From Paraburkholderia gardini (GTDB lineage Bacteria; Pseudomonadota; Gammaproteobacteria; Burkholderiales; Burkholderiaceae), in the NCBI RefSeq assembly GCF_907164575.1, contig NZ_CAJQYY010000003.1, forward strand, positions 124,001 through 188,000: DNA of 64,000 bases. The letters run 5' to 3'. The translations under genes and the position numbers were made by a program. This document shows, piece by piece, positions 44,938 to 56,323 of the stretch. Below the pieces are notes generated by a model, which saw only the letters and a list, made by a program, of their open reading frames with translations, was not told the origin of the DNA and did not search any database. How positions within the stretch are numbered: position 1 is the stretch's first letter; every line of letters begins with the position of its first letter.

Positions 44938-45753
44938 ATGAAAATTGCTTTCATTGGCGGCGGCAACATGGCTGCGGCACTTATCGGCGGTCTCATCAAA
45001 CGTGGTGTGGCGCCGGCCGACCTGTATGCGATCGATCCCAACGAAGAAGCGCGCGCGCGCAATGCGCAGCAATTCGGCGTGCGCACCGGCGCTGCGGCTG
45101 ACGCTGTGCTCGCTTCGTTCGACGCCATCCTGCTCGCGGTCAAGCCGCAGATCCTGAAGAGCGTCGCTGCGGGCCTGGCGCCGTTTCTGCGGGCGGAGCA
45201 GCTCGTCATCAGCATTGCCGCGGGCATTCGTGCCGACGATCTGTCGCGCTGGCTGAACGGCCATGCGCGTGTCGTGCGCACGATGCCGAATACACCGGCG
45301 CTGATCGGCATGGGCGCGACGGGCCTGTTCGCAACGCCGGGCGTCGACGAAGCGGGCTGCGCGCTCGCCACCAGGGTTCTCGGCGCGGTGAGCAACACAG
45401 TATGGTTCGACGACGAAGCAAAGATCGATGCCGTGACCGCCATTTCAGGCAGCGGCCCGGCATACGTGTTCTATTTCATCGAAGCGCTGGAAGAAGCCGC
45501 GCGCCAGCTCGGCATGGACGCGGCGCAAGGGCGCGCGCTTGCCGTCGCGACGTTCACGGGCGCAGCGCAACTGGCGGCGCAGTCCGACGCGTCGCCCGCC
45601 GTGCTGCGCGAACGCGTGACGTCCAAAGGCGGCACGACGGCGGCGGCGCTTGCATCGTTCGATGCATCGGGTGTCAAGGATGCGATCGTGCGCGGCGCGC
45701 TGGCCGCGGACGCGCGGGCAAAAGCGATGGGCGACGAATTCGGCAAACAGTAA
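44938..45753 (+). CDS. proC: Pyrroline-5-carboxylate reductase
   Basis: Last step of proline synthesis, NAD(P)H-dependent. It is 271 aa. The Rossmann motif IAFIGGGNMAAALIGGL (GGGNMA at 7-12) opens the protein, VKPQI and RTMPNTPALIGMGATGLF follow, and the C-terminal substrate domain carries AISGSGPAYVFYFIEALEEAA and ERVTSKGGTTAAAL. The ATG is 22 nt after the yggS stop with a CACGGAAC ribosome site. It converges with ubiA across 122 nt without an evident terminator. Confidence 0.97.
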   Translation: MKIAFIGGGNMAAALIGGLIKRGVAPADLYAIDPNEEARARNAQQFGVRTGAAADAVLASFDAILLAVKPQILKSVAAGLAPFLRAEQLVISIAAGIRADDLSRWLNGHARVVRTMPNTPALIGMGATGLFATPGVDEAGCALATRVLGAVSNTVWFDDEAKIDAVTAISGSGPAYVFYFIEALEEAARQLGMDAAQGRALAVATFTGAAQLAAQSDASPAVLRERVTSKGGTTAAALASFDASGVKDAIVRGALAADARAKAMGDEFGKQ

Positions 45754-45875
45754 CGGACGGAGCCGCTTCGGGTCGCCGGCTGCGGTCATCCGGTTGACTG
45801 TAACCTGCGTGATGCAGCGGCCTTGCCGGTGGCGAGCGCGACTATCCCCGCTGGCCGTGTGCAGCACCTGTGGCG

Positions 45876-46739
45876 TTAGAACGCTCCAGCGGCATAGTGC
45901 GCCGCGATCCCCACGAACAGCATGCCGCCCAGCCAGTTGTTATGGCGAAACGCCGCAAAGCACGACATGCGCTCGCGGTTGCGGATGAGCGTGTAGTGAT
46001 AGACCGCGCATCCGGCCGCCGCCGCCCAGCCGAGCCAGTACAGCGCGCCGAAACCCAGCACGATGCCAATGCCGACGTAGATGCCAAGCGTCATCGCGTA
46101 GCAGAGCATGATCGCGAGCACATCGAAGCGACCGAAGGTGAGCGCGGAAGTACGGATGCCGATCTTGATGTCGTCGTCGCGATCGACCATCGCGTACTCG
46201 GTGTCGTACGCAACCGACCAGAACACGTTGGCAAGCAGCATTACCCACGCGAGCACCGGCACCTGGTTCTGGATTGCAGCGAAGGCCATCGGAATGCCAA
46301 AACCGAACGCGATGCCGAGATAAGCCTGCGGAATCGCGAAGAACCGCTTCGTGAACGGGTACGAACCGGCGACAAAAAGCGCTGCCACCGACAGTTCCTT
46401 CGTCAGCGTATTGAGCGGCAGGATCAGCAGAAACGCGATCAGCGACAGCCCGGCGGCGAGCGCCACGGCCTCCCACGCCTTGATCTTGCCTGACGTGATC
46501 GGCCGGTTTTCGGTGCGCTTCACATAGCGGTCGAAATCGCGGTCGGCGTAATCGTTGATCGCGCAGCCGGCCGAGCGCATCAGGATCGTGCCGACCACGA
46601 AAATCACGAGCAGGGAAAACGACGGATGGCCGTCCGACGCGATCCACAAGGCGTTGAGCGTCGGCCACAGCAACAGCAGACTGCCGATGGGCTTGTCCAT
46701 GCGGACAAGGCGGAGATAGAGCGGAAGTCGGGCGAACAT
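45876..46739 (-). CDS. ubiA: 4-hydroxybenzoate octaprenyltransferase
   Basis: Membrane prenyltransferase attaching the polyprenyl tail to 4-hydroxybenzoate in ubiquinone synthesis. It is 287 aa with about nine hydrophobic segments. The first Asp-rich motif is NDYADRDFD (about residues 70-78) and the second [19 protein letters not shown]; both bind the Mg-diphosphate. It opens with [25 protein letters not shown]. It follows the dps terminator on the same strand. No ubiC is adjacent. Confidence 0.96.
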   Translation of the reverse strand: MFARLPLYLRLVRMDKPIGSLLLLWPTLNALWIASDGHPSFSLLVIFVVGTILMRSAGCAINDYADRDFDRYVKRTENRPITSGKIKAWEAVALAAGLSLIAFLLILPLNTLTKELSVAALFVAGSYPFTKRFFAIPQAYLGIAFGFGIPMAFAAIQNQVPVLAWVMLLANVFWSVAYDTEYAMVDRDDDIKIGIRTSALTFGRFDVLAIMLCYAMTLGIYVGIGIVLGFGALYWLGWAAAAGCAVYHYTLIRNRERMSCFAAFRHNNWLGGMLFVGIAAHYAAGAF

Positions 46740-46888
46740 GGGAAGCCGGGTAAGAACAATTCCGACATTCTAGAGCAGCATGGCAAGCGGTGACCCGCGA
46801 CCGCCGCCTGCGCCCGTTTCGCCGGTGCGCGAGGCCAGCCACAGGTTGATGCGCCGCCGGAAAATTCAGCCGGATCACGGCCACATGT

Positions 46889-46921
46889 AAAAACAGCCCA
46901 CCAGGTGCTAACCTGGCAGGC
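46889..46921 (-). terminator. Intrinsic terminator of dps
   Basis: On the minus strand: GCC-TG-CCAGGT, loop TAGC, ACCTGG-TG-GGC, then TGTTTTTA. An internal 2-nt mismatch separates two paired blocks. It lies about 110 nt behind the dps stop. Confidence 0.75.
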
Positions 46922-47030
46922 CGTTCCGTCCTGCTTTCTCACCGGCGCCGCGCATCGCAATCGTCGCCCGGCACGAACCGGACGGGATCTGACCAGCCGC
47001 AGCGCCGGTTCACTGCCGAACCATTAACTA

Positions 47031-47519
47031 TCAGGCCAGCATCGAACGCAGCATCCACGCGGTCTTTTCGTGCGTCTGCATACGTTGCGTCAAGAGATCG
47101 GCGGTCGGCTCGTCATGCGCTGCTTCGGTCGACGGGAAGATTTCGCGCGCCGTGCGCACCACCGCTTCCTGGCCCTCGACGAGCTGGCGAATCATGTCTT
47201 CGGCGGCCGGCACACCGTCGGCTTCCGGAATCGACGAAAGCTTCGCGAATTCCTTGTAGCTGCCCGGTGCATGCACGCCCAGCGCGCGGATACGTTCGGC
47301 GATCAGATCGACGGCCATCGCGAGTTCGGTGTATTGCGTCTCGAACATCAGATGCAACGTGTTGAACATCGGGCCCGTCACGTTCCAGTGGAAGTTGTGG
47401 GTCTTCAGGTACAACGTGTACGTATCGGCGAGAAGACGCGACAGCCCTTCCGCGATCTTCTTGCGATCCTTGTCGCTGATACCGATATTGACGTGCTGTA
47501 CTGCTGCTTTTTTGGCCAT
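47031..47519 (-). CDS. dps: Dps family DNA-binding ferritin-like protein
   Basis: Twelve-subunit mini-ferritin that oxidises and stores iron using peroxide and can coat DNA. It is 162 aa. The inter-subunit ferroxidase ligands are visible: His in [14 protein letters not shown] (about 41-44), and Asp71 and Glu75 in [15 protein letters not shown]. The N-terminus [21 protein letters not shown] has Lys residues suited to DNA contact. The start has AAAGGAG 7 nt upstream. The neighbours katA and oxyR make this a peroxide-defence locus. Confidence 0.96.
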   Translation of the reverse strand: MAKKAAVQHVNIGISDKDRKKIAEGLSRLLADTYTLYLKTHNFHWNVTGPMFNTLHLMFETQYTELAMAVDLIAERIRALGVHAPGSYKEFAKLSSIPEADGVPAAEDMIRQLVEGQEAVVRTAREIFPSTEAAHDEPTADLLTQRMQTHEKTAWMLRSMLA

Positions 47520-47626
47520 GACGACTCCTTTTTAAGAGTGATACGAACCGGTCGGCAGGTTCAGGATCGCATGCGCGAGCCCGAGCGCTGGATGCCCGAC
47601 AGTGTAGCCTGGGCAACCCCGCACGC

Positions 47627-47652
47627 GCGCGGGCGAACGGTCGCGCCCGCGC
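47627..47652 (-). other. GC-rich stem-loop behind the 60-aa membrane protein gene
   Basis: GCGCGGGCG and CGCCCGCGC form a 9-bp stem with an 8-nt loop, 3 nt after the stop at 47656. It has no T-run, so it may stabilise the 3' end or terminate weakly. Confidence 0.4.
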
Positions 47653-47655
47653 CTG

Positions 47656-47838
47656 TCAGCCGCCGAAAGCATGCTGCAGAACCTGTGCGGCGATCACGGC
47701 AAGACCGCTCGTGACGATCGCGAGTCCCACCATCTTTCTCGCAACCGTCGCAGCGTGCGTGTGCGCGACGTAACGCGCGCCGCCCGTTGCGCGGACACCG
47801 TTCGTACGGTTCATTGCATGCTGCACTGTCCGGTTCAT
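47656..47838 (-). CDS. Hypothetical small membrane protein (60 aa)
   Basis: Starts at the ATG 47838 with AGGAGAAG 6 nt upstream. The first 35 residues are polar and basic (Arg, His, Asn, Thr), followed by one membrane helix (about residues 36-56: MVGLAIVTSGLAVIAAQVL) and a short C-terminal QHAFGG. I do not recognise a family. It lies between katA (start of gap 62 nt away) and dps on the same strand and may be co-expressed with katA, which would suggest a part in the oxidative-stress response; this is inference. The good ribosome site and clean helix support a real gene. Confidence 0.6.
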   Translation of the reverse strand: MNRTVQHAMNRTNGVRATGGARYVAHTHAATVARKMVGLAIVTSGLAVIAAQVLQHAFGG

Positions 47839-47900
47839 GATGCTTCTCCTTCGATTCAAACCCGGCGGTGCACAGATGCGCACCGCCATACCGCCTGACT

Positions 47901-49361
47901 TCAATTACCGCTTGCGTCCTGCTGTGCGAGCTTTGCGATCGCCGCGACGACGCCTTCGGCATACGCCGGATCGATGCGCCTGAAGTGCTCGATCTGACGC
48001 GCGACGATCTCGTCCGGCACGCCGTTGATGTGCCGCGCGATGTTGCCGAACAGTCGCTCGCGTTGTGCTGCATCGAAAATCCGGAACAGCGCGGCCGGCT
48101 GGCTGTAGTAGTCGTCGTCTTCCCGATGGTCGTAGCGATCGACGTTCCCGGCAGCGAGCGGCGGTTCCGCGGCGTTGCGGTCCTGCGCAAAGTCACCAAA
48201 GCGGTTCGGCTCGTAGTTCGCCGTACCGCCCAGGTTGCTGTCGGTGCGCATGCCGCCGTCCCGATGGAACGAATGCGGCGACGCGACGCGCGACGCATTC
48301 ACCGGAATCTGGTGATGGTTCACGCCCAGCCGGTAACGCTGCGTGTCGCCGTATGAAAAAAGGCGCCCCTGCAACAGGCGGTCCGGCGAAAACCCGATAC
48401 CCGGCACCACGTTCGCCGGCGAAAACGCCGCCTGCTCGACGTCCACGAAGTAGTTGCCGGCATTACGGTTCAATTCAAGGGTGCCGACGTCGATCAACGG
48501 ATAGTCCTTGTACGGCCACACTTTCGTGATGTCGAACGGATTGTAGCGATACGTCGCGGCCTCCGCTTCCGGCATCACCTGAATGCAGAATCGCCACTTC
48601 GGAAAATTCCCGCTGTCGATGTTCGCGACCAGATCGCGTTGCGCGCTTTCACGATCGGCGGCGATCACCTGCGCGGCTTCGGCGTCGGTATGGTTTTCGA
48701 TACCCTGCATCGACCTGAAGTGGAACTTCACCCAGAAGCGCTCGTTATTCGCGTTGATGAACGAGTACGTGTGCGAGCCGAAGCCGTGCATCGTCCGGTA
48801 GTTCCGCGGAATGCCGCGATCGCTCATCACGATCGTCACCTGGTGCAGCGACTCCGGATGCTGCGACCAGAAGTCCCACGCCGCGACGTTGCTGCGCGTG
48901 TTCGTGTACGGGTCGCGCTTTTGCGTATGGATGAAGTCCGGAAACTTCAGCGGATCGCGAATGAAGAACACCGGCGTGTTGTTGCCGACGACATCCCAGT
49001 TGCCCTCTTCCGTGTAGAACTTGACGGCGAAACCGCGCACGTCGCGCTCGGCATCGGCGGCGCCGCGCTCACCGGCAACGGTCGAAAAACGCATGAAGAG
49101 CGGCGTTTCCTTACCGACCTGCGCAAACACCTTTGCTTTCGTGAAGCGCGAGATGTCGTGCGTGATCTTCAGCGTGCCGAACGCGCCGGACCCTTTTGCA
49201 TGGACGCGTCGCTCGGGAATCACCTCGCGGTCGAAGTGCGCCAGCTTCTCGATCAGCCAGACATCCTGCAGCGCGACCGGGCCGCGCGGGCCCGCGGTCA
49301 TCGAATTCTGGTTGTCGGCGACGGGCGCACCGGCGGCAGTGGTGAGTTTGCGTTCAGACAT
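47901..49361 (-). CDS. katA: Monofunctional haem catalase, small-subunit clade
   Basis: Dismutates hydrogen peroxide. It is 486 aa, in the range of clade 3 catalases. The catalytic His54 lies in [13 protein letters not shown], the distal Asn in [22 protein letters not shown], and the proximal haem Tyr in [22 protein letters not shown]-site residues typical of small-subunit enzymes are in the [17 protein letters not shown] region. The ATG has AGGAGTAGAAGG directly upstream. An AT-rich promoter with OxyR-like half sites is about 250 nt upstream, and a 39-codon ORF lies in the leader. Confidence 0.97.
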   Translation of the reverse strand: MSERKLTTAAGAPVADNQNSMTAGPRGPVALQDVWLIEKLAHFDREVIPERRVHAKGSGAFGTLKITHDISRFTKAKVFAQVGKETPLFMRFSTVAGERGAADAERDVRGFAVKFYTEEGNWDVVGNNTPVFFIRDPLKFPDFIHTQKRDPYTNTRSNVAAWDFWSQHPESLHQVTIVMSDRGIPRNYRTMHGFGSHTYSFINANNERFWVKFHFRSMQGIENHTDAEAAQVIAADRESAQRDLVANIDSGNFPKWRFCIQVMPEAEAATYRYNPFDITKVWPYKDYPLIDVGTLELNRNAGNYFVDVEQAAFSPANVVPGIGFSPDRLLQGRLFSYGDTQRYRLGVNHHQIPVNASRVASPHSFHRDGGMRTDSNLGGTANYEPNRFGDFAQDRNAAEPPLAAGNVDRYDHREDDDYYSQPAALFRIFDAAQRERLFGNIARHINGVPDEIVARQIEHFRRIDPAYAEGVVAAIAKLAQQDASGN

Positions 49362-49433
49362 CCTTCTACTCCTGGCTTTTACTGGAAATTGAGCGTGGTG
49401 CCACAGGCGACACAGCCGCTATGGCCGCGAACC

Positions 49434-49553
49434 TCAGGCCGAAATCGCGCGATCGACGAGAAGTGCGAACGCCACGGTGCGCAGCGATGCGGCAAGGGTC
49501 TGTACCGGGAGCGTCGTGGCTTGCTGGGCAAGCGGGGAATGGGCTTGATTCAT
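49434..49553 (-). CDS. Small ORF in the katA leader (39 aa)
   Basis: ATG at 49553 with GGAGGA 4 nt upstream, the best ribosome site in this region, and a TGA at 49434-49436, 72 nt before katA. The product is Ala/Leu/Thr-rich with a moderately hydrophobic C-terminal half (about residues 19-33). I recognise no family. Since it lies between the predicted katA promoter and katA, it may be a regulatory upstream ORF or a small protein of the peroxide response. Codon use resembles the neighbours. The evidence is only the ribosome site, position and reading frame. Confidence 0.45.
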   Translation of the reverse strand: MNQAHSPLAQQATTLPVQTLAASLRTVAFALLVDRAISA

Positions 49554-49596
49554 GGGTTCCTCCGGGAGTGTCGGATCGGGCGATCCATGGAGGAAA

Positions 49597-49650
49597 CTAT
49601 AACAATGGCTATTGAATTATAGAATTTGATTAAACATATCTATTCGATAG
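49597..49650 (-). promoter_or_regulatory. katA promoter with OxyR-like operator
   Basis: Perfect -10 TATAAT on the minus strand (49621-49616) with no good -35. ATAG/CTAT half sites are at 49650-49647, 49643-49640, 49612-49609 and 49600-49597; spacing departs by about 1 nt from the ideal ATAG-N7-CTAT. The patch is AT-rich in a GC-rich genome. An OxyR-activated promoter is likely because oxyR is adjacent. Confidence 0.6.
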
Positions 49651-49733
49651 TCGAAGCCCTGAATCTGGGAGGGCTTCTTCTGGCCGCGCGGCGCGATGCC
49701 GGCGGCCAGTTCAACCGATGAGACAGCGCGCGT

Positions 49734-50693
49734 TTAACTGACCGCTACTGGCTGCTCGAGCTTGCTCACGCCGGACAGATCGCAGGCGTTGATGGCATCG
49801 CAGATGGCGTCGATGGCGGGCATCCGCGTGAAACTCTTGCGCCATGCCAGCACGACGCGACGGTCGGGTACCGGCTCGTCGAAATGCACGTAGCTGAGGA
49901 GCCCCGAGTCGACACCGCCCGCGTGCGGCTTCACCTCGGTCACCGACATGCGCGGCAGCACGGTGATGCCAACGCCGCTTGCGACCATATGGCGGATCGT
50001 CTCGAGCGAAGAGCCCTCGAACGTCTTCTGGATGCCGTCGGCGTTCTGCGAAAAGCGCATCAGTTCCGGACACACGCCCAGCACATGATCGCGGAAGCAG
50101 TGGCCGCTGCCGAGCAGCAGCATGGTTTCCTGCTTCAGGTCGCTGGGGTCGATTTTCGCGCGCGTCTCCCACGCGTGGCCCGACGGCAGCGCGACGACGA
50201 ACGGCTCGTCGTACAGCGGACGCAGCATCAGGCCGGTTTCAGGGAACGGCAGCGCCATGATGGCGACGTCGATTTCGCCCTGCTTGAGCAGTTCGATCAG
50301 CTTGAGCGTGTAGTTTTCCTGCAGCATCAGCGGCATCTGCGGGACGCGCCGGATCATCTGCTTGACGAGCGTGGGCAGCAGATACGGCCCGATCGTGTAG
50401 ATCACGCCCAGACGCAGCGGGCCGACGAGCGGATCCTTGCCCTGCTTGGCGATTTCCTTGATGGCGAGCGTCTGTTCCAGCACGCGCTGCGCCTGCGAGA
50501 CGATCTGCTCGCCCACCGGCGTCACGCTGACTTCGCTCGTGCCGCGCTCGAAAATCTGCACGTTCAGTTCGTCTTCGAGCTTCTTGATCGCCACCGACAG
50601 CGTCGGCTGGCTGACGAAACACGCTTCGGCCGCCCGGCCGAAGTGCCGTTCGCGGGCAACCGCGACGATGTATTTCAATTCAGTGAGCGTCAT
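49734..50693 (-). CDS. oxyR: Hydrogen peroxide-sensing regulator OxyR
   Basis: LysR-family activator, 319 aa. The N-terminal helix-turn-helix is MTLTELKYIVAVARERHFGRAAEACFVSQPTLSVAIKKLEDEL. The redox-active cysteines are at residues 199 and 208 (GSGHCFRDHVLGVCPEL), the same positions as in Escherichia coli OxyR, so peroxide sensing by disulfide formation is expected. The start at 50693 matches the family; the longer frame to 50759 is not supported. katA and dps downstream on the same strand are its probable targets. Confidence 0.97.
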   Translation of the reverse strand: MTLTELKYIVAVARERHFGRAAEACFVSQPTLSVAIKKLEDELNVQIFERGTSEVSVTPVGEQIVSQAQRVLEQTLAIKEIAKQGKDPLVGPLRLGVIYTIGPYLLPTLVKQMIRRVPQMPLMLQENYTLKLIELLKQGEIDVAIMALPFPETGLMLRPLYDEPFVVALPSGHAWETRAKIDPSDLKQETMLLLGSGHCFRDHVLGVCPELMRFSQNADGIQKTFEGSSLETIRHMVASGVGITVLPRMSVTEVKPHAGGVDSGLLSYVHFDEPVPDRRVVLAWRKSFTRMPAIDAICDAINACDLSGVSKLEQPVAVS

Positions 50694-50860
50694 TGGGGAC
50701 CAATCAGAGCGATGGATTCGATAGGTTTCTGTTATACACCTATGGGGCCAATTCGCCAACCCGGGTTGACTTCAATGCAGGCAAAACCGCCGGCGCCCTG
50801 TCCAGCCCGGGTTGCGGGCCGCCCGCCGCCGGCGCGGCGCGGCATGGCGGGCGTCAGACG

Positions 50861-53071
50861 TCAGGCCTTCAGATAGTGCTCGCGCGCGCCGAGCCAGCGG
50901 GCCAGGTGCTGCGTGACGACATCCGGGTATTCGTCGAGCAGACGCGCGGCCGCTTCGCGCGCCGGCTCGATCAGCCAGCCGTCCTGTTCGAGATCGGCAA
51001 ACCGCAGCATGGCCGCGCCCGACTGTCGCGCACCCAGAAACTCACCGGGACCGCGGATTTCGAGGTCGCGCCGCGCGATTTCGAAGCCGTCGGTCGTTTC
51101 GCGCATGGTCTGCAACCGTGCGCGGGCGGTTTGCGACAGCGGCCCGGTATAGAGCAGCACGCACACCGACGCCGCACTGCCGCGCCCCACCCGCCCGCGC
51201 AACTGATGCAGTTGCGCGAGACCGAAGCGCTCGGCGTGCTCGATCACCATCAGCGATGCGTTCGGCACGTCGACGCCCACTTCGATCACCGTCGTCGCGA
51301 CCAGCAGTTGCACTTCGTTGCGCGTGAAGGCGTCCATCACCGCGGCTTTTTCGGCGGGCGCGAGGCGCCCGTGCACGAGGCCGACGTTCAGTTCCGGCAA
51401 CGCCGCGATCAGCGTTTCGTACGTTTCAACCGCGGTTTGCAACTGTAGCGTCTCGCTTTCCTCGATCAGCGGGCAGACCCAGTAGACCTGGCGCCCTGTC
51501 AGCGCCGCCTCGCGCACGCGGCCGGTCACTTCTTCACGGCGCGCGTCGGAAACCAGTTTTGTCAGGATCGGCGTGCGGCCAGGCGGGAGTTCGTCGATGG
51601 TGGAAACGTCAAGGTCCGCGTAGTAGGTCATGGCGAGCGTGCGCGGAATCGGCGTGGCCGACATCATCAGCTGATGCGGCTGGAAGTCGCGCGCGCCGTC
51701 GGCGGCGTTTTGCCCCTTCGCGCGCAGCGCGAGGCGCTGTTCGACGCCGAAGCGGTGCTGTTCGTCGACGATCACGAGGCCAAGGCGCGCGAACTCGACG
51801 GCGTCCTGGATGATCGCGTGCGTGCCGATCACGAGCTGCGCGGTGCCGAGCGCCGCGGCTTCGAGCGCCGCGCGCTTGTCTTTCGCCTTCAGGCTTCCGG
51901 CGAGCCACGCGACGCTCACGCCGAGCGGTTCGAGCCAGCCGCGCAGCTTGCGCGCGTGCTGTTCGGCGAGGATTTCGGTCGGCGCCATCAACGCGGCCTG
52001 ATAGCCCGAGTCGATCGCCTGCGCGGCGGCGAGCGCCGCGACGACCGTCTTGCCGCTGCCGACGTCGCCCTGCAGCAGACGCTGCATCGGATGCGGCTGT
52101 GTCAGATCCTGCGCGATCCCGGCCGTGACGCGCTGCTGCGCGCCCGTCAGCGCGAACGGCAACGCGGCGAGCAGGCGCGTGACGAGCGAAGCCTGATCCG
52201 CCGGCCCGCGACGCGGCATCGCCGGTGCCGCGCGGGTGCGCCGCTCTTCATGTGCGCGCTTGAGCGACATTTGCTGCGCGAGCAGTTCCTCGAACTTGAT
52301 GCGCGTCCAGGCCGGATGCGTGCCGTCGATCAGCGCGTGCTCGTCCGAATCCGCGTTCGGGTGATGCAGCGTACGTACCGCGTCGATCAATGGCGGCACA
52401 CCCAGCGGCTGCAGATACGCCTGCGCGACCGGCACGGGCAGCAGTTCCGGCAGCGCGGTGCGCGACAGCGCGTTATCGATCGACTTGCGCAGATAAGCCT
52501 GCGTCACGCCGGCGGTGCTCGGATAGACGGGCGTCAGCGCCTGCGGCAGCGGCGTTTCTTCTTCGACGACTTTCACCGCCGGATGCACCATCTCCATGCC
52601 AAAGAAGCCGCCGCGCACATCGCCGCGCACACGCAGCCGCTGGCCGATCGCCATCTGCCTGACCTGCGAGCCGTAGAAGTTGAGAAAGCGCAACACGAGT
52701 TCGTCGCCGGCATCGTCACGCAGCTTGACCAGCAACTGGCGACGCGGACGCCAGGCAATCTCGTTGTCGAACACGACGCCTTCGGTCTGCGCGATGCCGC
52801 CTGGCAGCAGTTCGCCCATGGGCGTGAGCGACGTTTCGTCTTCGTAGCGCATCGGCAGATGCAGCACGAGATCGATGTCGCGCGTGAGACCGAGTTTGGC
52901 GAGTTTGTCGGCGGTTCGGGTGGGCGCCGCAGCGGGCTTTTTCGCGCTGGCCTGATCGTCCGCCTGCGCATTCGACGCCGCGGCCGCCGCCTTGCCGCGC
53001 GCGGCGCGGCGTTTCGGCGCGACGCTCACTTCTTCGGTATCGGCAGGCATACGGCGTTCGGGCAAGGGCAT
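50861..53071 (-). CDS. recG: ATP-dependent DNA helicase RecG
   Basis: Branch-migrating helicase that remodels stalled forks and Holliday junctions. The product is 736 aa from the ATG at 53071; an ATG at 53050 is an alternative. The first 50 residues are Ala/Lys-rich and variable. The wedge (OB-fold) domain follows, then helicase motifs: Walker A LLQGDVGSGKT, MAPTEILAEQHA, DEQHRFG, SATPIPRTL, and motif VI region HQLRGRVGRG. The C-terminus ERE-like RRDLEIRGPGEFLGARQSG is the RecG signature. It diverges from queA. Confidence 0.96.
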   Translation of the reverse strand: MPLPERRMPADTEEVSVAPKRRAARGKAAAAASNAQADDQASAKKPAAAPTRTADKLAKLGLTRDIDLVLHLPMRYEDETSLTPMGELLPGGIAQTEGVVFDNEIAWRPRRQLLVKLRDDAGDELVLRFLNFYGSQVRQMAIGQRLRVRGDVRGGFFGMEMVHPAVKVVEEETPLPQALTPVYPSTAGVTQAYLRKSIDNALSRTALPELLPVPVAQAYLQPLGVPPLIDAVRTLHHPNADSDEHALIDGTHPAWTRIKFEELLAQQMSLKRAHEERRTRAAPAMPRRGPADQASLVTRLLAALPFALTGAQQRVTAGIAQDLTQPHPMQRLLQGDVGSGKTVVAALAAAQAIDSGYQAALMAPTEILAEQHARKLRGWLEPLGVSVAWLAGSLKAKDKRAALEAAALGTAQLVIGTHAIIQDAVEFARLGLVIVDEQHRFGVEQRLALRAKGQNAADGARDFQPHQLMMSATPIPRTLAMTYYADLDVSTIDELPPGRTPILTKLVSDARREEVTGRVREAALTGRQVYWVCPLIEESETLQLQTAVETYETLIAALPELNVGLVHGRLAPAEKAAVMDAFTRNEVQLLVATTVIEVGVDVPNASLMVIEHAERFGLAQLHQLRGRVGRGSAASVCVLLYTGPLSQTARARLQTMRETTDGFEIARRDLEIRGPGEFLGARQSGAAMLRFADLEQDGWLIEPAREAAARLLDEYPDVVTQHLARWLGAREHYLKA

Positions 53072-53249
53072 GTGTCGCTTCGCAAGTACAATATCGGCTT
53101 TCCGGGGTGGTGCAGCGCTGCCGCGCGCGCCATGCCGGCACACCCGACGGGTCGCTCACGCGGGCTGGCGCAGCAATGTTTCGCAATCATAGCCGCTCGC
53201 CGCCCGGCACCGGTTCAATTCAGCATCGATTCACATCCAGTCCGTTCGC

Positions 53250-54299
53250 ATGTTCACGCTTTCCGATTTCGATTTTGTCCTGCCGCCCGAGCTGATCGCG
53301 CAGACCGCGTTGCCCGAGCGCAGCGCGAGCCGTCTGCTCGAAGTGGACGGCTCGCGCGCGCCCGCCCGCTTCAACGACCGCCGCTTCGCCGAGCTGCCCG
53401 AGTGCATCGCGCCCGGCGATCTGCTGGTCTTCAACGATACCAAAGTCCTGAAGGCACGCTTCCTCGGCCAGAAGGCCAGTGGCGGCAAGATCGAAGTGCT
53501 GGTCGAACGGCTGACTGGCGAAACGACCGCGCTCGCGCAGATCCGCGCCAGCAAAAGCCCGGCGCCCGGCACGACGCTGCGTCTCGCGGATGCATTCGAC
53601 GTCACGGTCGGCGAGCGTGTCGAGCCGTTCTACACGCTGCACTTTCCCGCGGACTGCCTGACGCTGATCGAGCAGTACGGCCGGCTGCCGCTGCCGCCCT
53701 ACATCGAGCACGACCCCGACGCGACCGACGAGACGCGCTATCAGACCGTGTTCGCGCGGAACCCGGGCGCCGTCGCCGCGCCGACCGCCGGCCTGCACTT
53801 CGATACATCGCTGCTCGCGCGTCTGGACGAGAAAGGCATCGAGCGCGCGACGCTGACGCTGCATGTCGGCGCGGGTACCTTCCAGCCGGTGCGCGTGGAG
53901 AATCTCGACGAGCACAAAATGCACAGCGAGTGGTATCAGTTGCCGCAGACGCTCGTGGATCGCATCGCCGCGACCCGGGCGCGTGGCAACCGCGTGATCG
54001 CGGTCGGCACGACCTCGATGCGCGCGCTCGAAGCCGCCGCGCGCACTGCCGAGGAAGCCGGTCGCCCGCTCGCGGCAACGAGCGCCGAAACGGACATCTT
54101 CATCACGCCAGGCTACCGGTTCCGCATCGTTGACCGGCTGGTGACGAACTTCCACCTGCCGAAGTCGACGCTGTTGATGCTGGTGTCGGCGTTCGCCGGG
54201 ATCGACACGATCCGCGCCGCCTACGCTCACGCGATCGAAGAGCGGTACCGCTTTTTCAGCTACGGCGACGCAATGCTGCTCACGCGCCGCGACGCGTGA
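53250..54299 (+). CDS. queA: S-adenosylmethionine:tRNA ribosyltransferase-isomerase
   Basis: Transfers and rearranges the ribose of AdoMet onto preQ1 in tRNA, giving epoxyqueuosine. It is 349 aa. It opens [30 protein letters not shown], has [49 protein letters not shown], and ends [19 protein letters not shown] and [12 protein letters not shown], all QueA signatures. tgt follows 114 nt downstream. It diverges from recG over a region with a TATTGT-like -10 on the recG side. Confidence 0.98.
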   Translation: MFTLSDFDFVLPPELIAQTALPERSASRLLEVDGSRAPARFNDRRFAELPECIAPGDLLVFNDTKVLKARFLGQKASGGKIEVLVERLTGETTALAQIRASKSPAPGTTLRLADAFDVTVGERVEPFYTLHFPADCLTLIEQYGRLPLPPYIEHDPDATDETRYQTVFARNPGAVAAPTAGLHFDTSLLARLDEKGIERATLTLHVGAGTFQPVRVENLDEHKMHSEWYQLPQTLVDRIAATRARGNRVIAVGTTSMRALEAAARTAEEAGRPLAATSAETDIFITPGYRFRIVDRLVTNFHLPKSTLLMLVSAFAGIDTIRAAYAHAIEERYRFFSYGDAMLLTRRDA

Positions 54300-55601
<1,302 letters not shown>

Positions 55602-55855
55602 CGGCGTTCCCACGTTGTGGGTAAGGCCGCGTCGCCCGCAAACGCCCGTCCATTACCGCGTGCGGCGAAATCCGCAGAACAATGCGCCCATGCGACGGAA
55701 CAAACCTTACAATCATCTTTCGCAATATGTGATCGAGCTGCACCTGTCGCAAATAACAGCTTGATCGGAAAGCGCATTTCATGTGCAGTTGCGGCTTATA
55801 GCAGGTGGTAGAATAACCGGCTGCATTTTTTGATCGTTATAACGGAGAGACCAAC

Positions 55856-56179
55856 GTGTCGTTCATTTCCAATGCCTTCGCGCAAGGCACCGGTGGCGCA
55901 GAATCGAGCCTGATGAGCTTCCTGCCCCTGATCCTGATGTTCGCTGTGCTGTATTTCATCATGATCCGTCCGCAAATGAAGCGCCAGAAGGACCACCGCA
56001 ACATGCTCGCCGCAATGGCCAAGGGCGATGAAGTCGTCACGAATGGCGGCATCGTGGGCAAGATCACCAGGGTGAGCGATGCTTACGTTGGCGTCGAAAT
56101 TTCTGAGGGCACTGAAATCACCGTGCAGAAAGCCTCGGTGACGCAGATTCTCCCGAAAGGCACGCTCAAGTCGCTGTAA
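55856..56179 (+). CDS. yajC: Preprotein translocase subunit YajC
   Basis: Small inner-membrane partner of SecDF and AcrB. It is 107 aa with one membrane helix (about residues 19-38: SFLPLILMFAVLYFIMIRPQ), then the conserved MIRPQMKRQKDHRNMLAAMAKGDEVVTNGGIVGKI. The start is a GTG with ACGGAGAG 6 nt upstream. A 254-nt gap separates it from tgt; TACAAT at 55708-55713 is a possible -10 element there. Confidence 0.97.
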   Translation: MSFISNAFAQGTGGAESSLMSFLPLILMFAVLYFIMIRPQMKRQKDHRNMLAAMAKGDEVVTNGGIVGKITRVSDAYVGVEISEGTEITVQKASVTQILPKGTLKSL

Positions 56180-56323
56180 GGCCTGCTCTTCGCGTCCGGC
56201 GCGGCCTCGCCGGAACCGCACATGGCTCACGCCACGGTTCCCGCGCTCATCGCCGGACGCATCGCCTGAAAGCCAGGAAATCGGACCGGGCTTCCAGGCC
56301 AACCTTCCCGTTGGGCCATCCCC

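Noticed and set aside
55602..55855. Secretion-monitoring leader peptide ahead of yajC-secDF
   Set aside because: Short ORFs exist (for example from 55693), but none has a ribosome site, a hydrophobic signal or an arrest-like C-terminus.
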